Shown here: piece by piece, positions 6,502-8,453 of the stretch
How the letters are laid out: each line of letters opens with the position of its first letter
How positions within the stretch are numbered: position 1 is the stretch's first letter
Source of the DNA: SPGG2 sp964194625
GTDB lineage: Bacteria > Pseudomonadota > Gammaproteobacteria > Acidiferrobacterales > SPGG2
Assembly (NCBI GenBank): GCA_964194625.1
Contig: CAXMNC010000193.1
Location: 1 to 8,453, forward strand
Length of the DNA: 8,453 nucleotides
Direction of reading: 5' to 3'
Notes under the pieces: generated by a model
Told to the model about the DNA's origin: nothing
Databases searched by the model: none
What the model saw: only the letters and a program-made list of their open reading frames with translations
Position numbers and translations under genes: made by a program

Positions 6502-7467
6502 TTATTTCTTGCACATCGCCAGTACGCGCGATGGCCCACCGGTACCACGCACATGCTTGGGGGCGCCCACGATCAAGGTGCAACTGCCGCGCCTCGCCAT
6601 CGCCAGTTGACCGAGGTTGGTTGCGTTCTCGACAAACTTCCAGCCGCGTTGCAGGCCGCGCCGATGCACGTACCAGGAGTTTGTCCACTTGTCATCATCG
6701 CCTTTGGAGCTTTGCCCGGTTTCGATACCGATGTTGTCTGTGACGATGCCCTGGATCCTTATGTTCTTTTGTTCCTCGATTTCGATCAGTTTGTCGAGTG
6801 CAGCCTTGCTCAAGCCCGGATGATTCCAACCATTGATATACGGGTCTTTCGCGAAATCGGTGCCTTGAAAATAGAAGTCCGACCATCCCAGATTGAGTAC
6901 CAGCCAGACGCCATTTTTGAGCTTCTTCGCGACCGCTGCGATATCGTCCGCGGTGACCACATTGGCCGATTTGTCGCGGAAATTGGTGACGGCTGGATCG
7001 GGGTTGGGTCTGCCTCCGTTCTTGTCCAATTCGCTCTGTACCCGTCCACTGATGTCGATCAACACCACCCGTCCAATGAGATCCTCGGCCCCGAGCTGAT
7101 GCGCGAGCTTGCGTTTCTCTGGAGGTATACCCCCCTTCTCCATCGTATCGGGCTTGTTGAGGTAGTGGCCGGACGTGTCCATGTGCGTTCCGTGGTGCTC
7201 GGACAGTACCAGCAAGCCAAGTTTGAAAGTGCCCCAGTTGGTTGGGAAATCTGAAATCGAAAGTACCGTTTGTTGCCCAAACGTGGGAATTGGCTTGCTG
7301 TCGAACCAGGGTTGACTCGTGTCCGGCTTCATAGGATCGCCGGCCATAGGCTTAAAGGTCGGAAGGGGATGCGTCAGGTCGATGAGGAACTGAGCCGCCG
7401 ATACTGGCCCCGCGCCAAGCACAAGTGCAACACCAAACACAGCCAATGCGATTGTTTTCTTTATCAT
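6502..7467 (-). CDS. Secreted cyclase-family metal-dependent hydrolase (kynurenine-formamidase-like fold)
   Basis: Member of the Cyclase family (PF04199), which includes KynB kynurenine formamidase; members are metal hydrolases acting on amides or lactones. Of 321 residues, the first 24-25 form a clear signal peptide (MIKKTIALAVFGVALVLG, then AGPVSA|A), so the enzyme is probably periplasmic. The metal motif HxGTHxDxxxH is at 91-101 (H91, H95, D97, H101); the usual proline at its ninth position is S99. H268 and E280 keep the 12-residue spacing of the later ligand pair in KynB, followed by the typical NATNLGQL. LNLGWSDFYF (191-200) and TDNIGIETG (243-251) are further family segments. It is longer than KynB (about 210 residues), as other secreted members are. 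AGGAGGG stands seven bases before the ATG. A possible -10 box TACAAT is at 7509-7514. The substrate cannot be told from sequence. Confidence 0.9.
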   Translation of the reverse strand: MIKKTIALAVFGVALVLGAGPVSAAQFLIDLTHPLPTFKPMAGDPMKPDTSQPWFDSKPIPTFGQQTVLSISDFPTNWGTFKLGLLVLSEHHGTHMDTSGHYLNKPDTMEKGGIPPEKRKLAHQLGAEDLIGRVVLIDISGRVQSELDKNGGRPNPDPAVTNFRDKSANVVTADDIAAVAKKLKNGVWLVLNLGWSDFYFQGTDFAKDPYINGWNHPGLSKAALDKLIEIEEQKNIRIQGIVTDNIGIETGQSSKGDDDKWTNSWYVHRRGLQRGWKFVENATNLGQLAMARRGSCTLIVGAPKHVRGTGGPSRVLAMCKK

Positions 7468-7587
7468 CGTTGACCCTCCTGCGGTGTCCTTCGCATAGGA
7501 CCGCTATGATTGTAATGAAACATTACCACGAAGTCGTGATTTCGGCTATGGATAACCCGCTTGAGATCAAATGCCCTTTTCAGGTTG

Positions 7588-7695
7588 TTACTTTTTGCTT
7601 TCTTTTGCTGCCGCCGTTTGTTGTTTCTCTACCTTTGCCCATGAGTCACGCAGTGTGACGGTTCGATTGAACACAAGTGATTTGTCATCTAACAG
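7588..7695 (-). pseudogene. glnS: Isolated 3' tail of glnS (glutaminyl-tRNA synthetase)
   Basis: On the minus strand a frame reads LLDDKSLVFNRTVTL, then RDSWAKVEKQQTAAAKESKK, ending in TAA. The FNRTVTLRDSWAK segment is the characteristic end of bacterial GlnRS, the enzyme that charges tRNA-Gln. Only 35 codons remain of a gene of about 550-580 codons; an in-frame stop (7696-7698) precedes them and no start codon or ribosome site is present. The rest of the gene would have lain to the right, where the palindromic element now is. The tail has no stop or frameshift inside it, which points to a recent event. It lies 120 bp upstream of the cyclase gene, in the same direction. An intact glnS or another route must exist elsewhere in the genome. 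Confidence 0.75.
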
Positions 7696-7773
7696 TCACG
7701 TTTAGGCGGGCAACGCTCCAGCGAGGCTCTGGTTGGGAATCAGTGGATCGAGATCGCGTTTCAAGCAGTCTGG

Positions 7774-7976
7774 GAATGTCCGCTTTGGGTCGGTTGCTGC
7801 CTGCCGCAACTCTATTATCTGACCGGCTGGTTATAGGCGGAAGCCGACATTCGTCAAAGGAATTCATTTGCTCAGTCAGACCATCTTTGAATGACCGCTT
7901 CCGCCTATTAGCCGCCCTTCAACTGTTCGAGAAATTGTGTCCGCGATCGGCAGCAATCGGCCAATACTGGACATTC
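7774..7976. repeat. Nested imperfect palindromic element, about 200 bp (outer arms)
   Basis: The outer arms 7774-7801 and 7949-7976 are inverted copies matching at 22 of 28 positions; both start GAATGTCC at the outer edge and end TTGCTGCC inside. The midpoint of this pair (about 7875) nearly coincides with that of a second, inner pair, giving one large foldable structure. No ORF in it resembles a protein. It occupies most of the gene-free stretch 7696-8021, flanked by the glnS and gatB tails. It could be a MITE-like or REP-like mobile repeat, or a structured RNA. No convincing target-site duplication was found outside the arms. Copies elsewhere in the genome cannot be checked here. Confidence 0.65.
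7831..7910. repeat. Inner inverted-repeat pair of the palindromic element
   Basis: The arms 7831-7852 and 7889-7910 are inverted and match at 19 of 22 positions around the core TAGGCGGAAGC, with a 36-base loop region between. Read from the loop outward, each arm begins GAATG.C.GCTT, the same opening as the outer arms, so all four arms are diverged forms of one short motif. This suggests the element was built by repeated duplication and inversion of one unit rather than being a single simple hairpin. Confidence 0.65.
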
Positions 7977-8021
7977 GGGTTGAGCAGGTCGAGCAATCTA
8001 AGGCAGAGAGAACAAGCTATA

Positions 8022-8104
8022 GTGGGCTAAAAGTCATGAAAGAAACCCAGGGAAAGGCCAATCCCAAACAGGTGAACGAACTGCTCCAAAGGCAGCTGGG
8101 TTAG
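8022..8104 (+). pseudogene. gatB: Isolated 3' tail of gatB (Asp/Glu-tRNA amidotransferase subunit B)
   Basis: From 8033 the frame reads VMKETQ, then GKANPKQVNELLQRQLG and a TAG stop. The VMK....GKANP..VNELL pattern is the well-conserved end of GatB, which in the GatCAB complex amidates mischarged Glu-tRNA-Gln or Asp-tRNA-Asn. Only about 23 codons of a gene near 480 codons remain. Just upstream, GTGGG (8022-8026) may be the end of the usual VGQ segment with a small indel, so the left limit is approximate. There is no ribosome site at the internal ATG (8036). The missing body would have lain to the left, inside the palindromic element region. The stop overlaps the stop of the convergent DUF1499 gene, as intact convergent neighbours often do. 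Confidence 0.75.
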
Positions 8105-8453
8105 AAGGCTTTCAGAAACTTCATGATTCTTGCTGCATTGGCACCAACATCACTTTGACCGACTCGAGATACGGAACGCACATCAACCTTCGAGCCATCA
8201 CCGTCGGATCTCACTCTAACCACCACATCATCCTTAAATCCGAACCAGAAGGTAGTGGCAGTGGCTTCTACGATGCCACTGTCTTTGTCAGAATTAACGA
8301 TCTCTATGCCCCGATTGGTTAGGACTTCAACTGCCCGATCTACTGCCTCACCTACCGATAAATCAGACTGTAAGGTCTTTAATCCAGGATAGGCAGCCAT
8401 TGTTTGTTTAGCCAAATTCTCCGCAGAGCCGTCAAGCTCATATTCAAGACTAT
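8101..8453 (-). CDS. DUF1499 family protein, N-terminal part beyond the window
   Basis: The frame stays open to the right edge, so the true start is outside; 116 residues are visible. They match the C-terminal part of the DUF1499 domain: QTMAAYPGLKTL, a helix GEAVDRAVEVLTNRGIEIV, then GIVEATATTFWFGFKDDVVV and VDVRSVSRVGQSDVGANAAR, ending in MKFLKAF. The ATATT.WFGFKDDV.VRV and DVRS.SRVG.SD.GANA.RI signatures are strong. Function of this family is not established; no catalytic motif is known. Its stop codon overlaps the stop of the gatB tail on the other strand. An internal TTG at 8415 or ATG at 8400 could be taken for a start, but the family sequence continues upstream of both. Confidence 0.85.
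   Translation of the reverse strand, partial: SLEYELDGSAENLAKQTMAAYPGLKTLQSDLSVGEAVDRAVEVLTNRGIEIVNSDKDSGIVEATATTFWFGFKDDVVVRVRSDGDGSKVDVRSVSRVGQSDVGANAARIMKFLKAF

Noticed and set aside
7509..7538. Small hairpins (TAATG/CATTA, CACG/CGTG) upstream of the cyclase-family gene
   Set aside because: Stems of four to five pairs are too short to call; the TACAAT -10 candidate has no good -35 partner.
7691..7735. Possible integron attC-like or small hairpin site near the glnS break
   Set aside because: CAAC/GTTG and CCAG/CTGG pairs are present, but the core sites do not fit the attC consensus and no integrase or cassette array is seen.
7677..8030. Plus-strand frame of 117 codons across the palindromic element
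   Set aside because: It crosses all the repeat arms and has no protein-like pattern or ribosome site.
1..8453. tRNA, rRNA, CRISPR array or complete insertion sequence
   Set aside because: Both strands were read for tRNA-like cloverleaf ends, regularly spaced repeats and transposase motifs; none was found.

Overview
The window looks like chromosomal DNA of a proteobacterium, most likely a gammaproteobacterium. The reasons are strong Shine-Dalgarno sites, mixed mid-to-high GC, a class III adenylate cyclase fused to TolB-like and TPR regions, and 3' ends of genes that read like proteobacterial glnS and gatB. No rRNA, tRNA, CRISPR array, phage gene or complete insertion sequence was seen. This is an accessory, partly eroded region: six well-supported genes, a seventh cut by the right edge, at least three broken gene pieces, and two long non-coding stretches.

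Layout. At the left (3-2562) two leftward genes encode an OsmC-family protein and, upstream of it, a 610-residue adenylate cyclase/TolB-like/TPR protein. A probable terminator and a 10-codon ORF with a good ribosome site lie between them. From 2563 to 2707 is a divergent control region. Rightward from it come an AraC-family activator (2708-3631) and a GFA-family zinc protein (3718-4140). The stretch 4141-4867 has no intact gene. It holds a strong 11-bp hairpin, the frameshifted 3' end of a DUF1772/anthrone-oxygenase-like gene, a weaker hairpin and a doubtful 50-codon ORF. A secreted HEAT-repeat protein (4868-6490) then converges, with an 11-bp gap, on a secreted metal-dependent cyclase/hydrolase (6502-7467, minus strand).

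The right end is the most unusual part. Between 7468 and 8104 there are two truncated gene tails in opposite orientation. The last 35 codons of glnS (glutaminyl-tRNA synthetase) lie on the minus strand, and roughly the last 23 codons of gatB (amidotransferase subunit B) lie on the plus strand. The missing bodies of both genes would have lain between the tails. That space now holds a nested, imperfectly palindromic element of about 200 bp (7774-7976). The gatB tail overlaps the stop of a convergent DUF1499 gene that runs off the right edge.

How the genes may work together. The AraC regulator, the GFA protein and the broken DUF1772 gene look like remains of a small regulated detoxification/oxidoreductase cluster. 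The OsmC protein and cyclase-TPR protein may form a second, leftward unit linked to stress sensing. The HEAT and cyclase-family proteins both carry signal peptides and probably act in the periplasm. These links are inferred from position only; the family assignments rest on motifs read directly in the translations.
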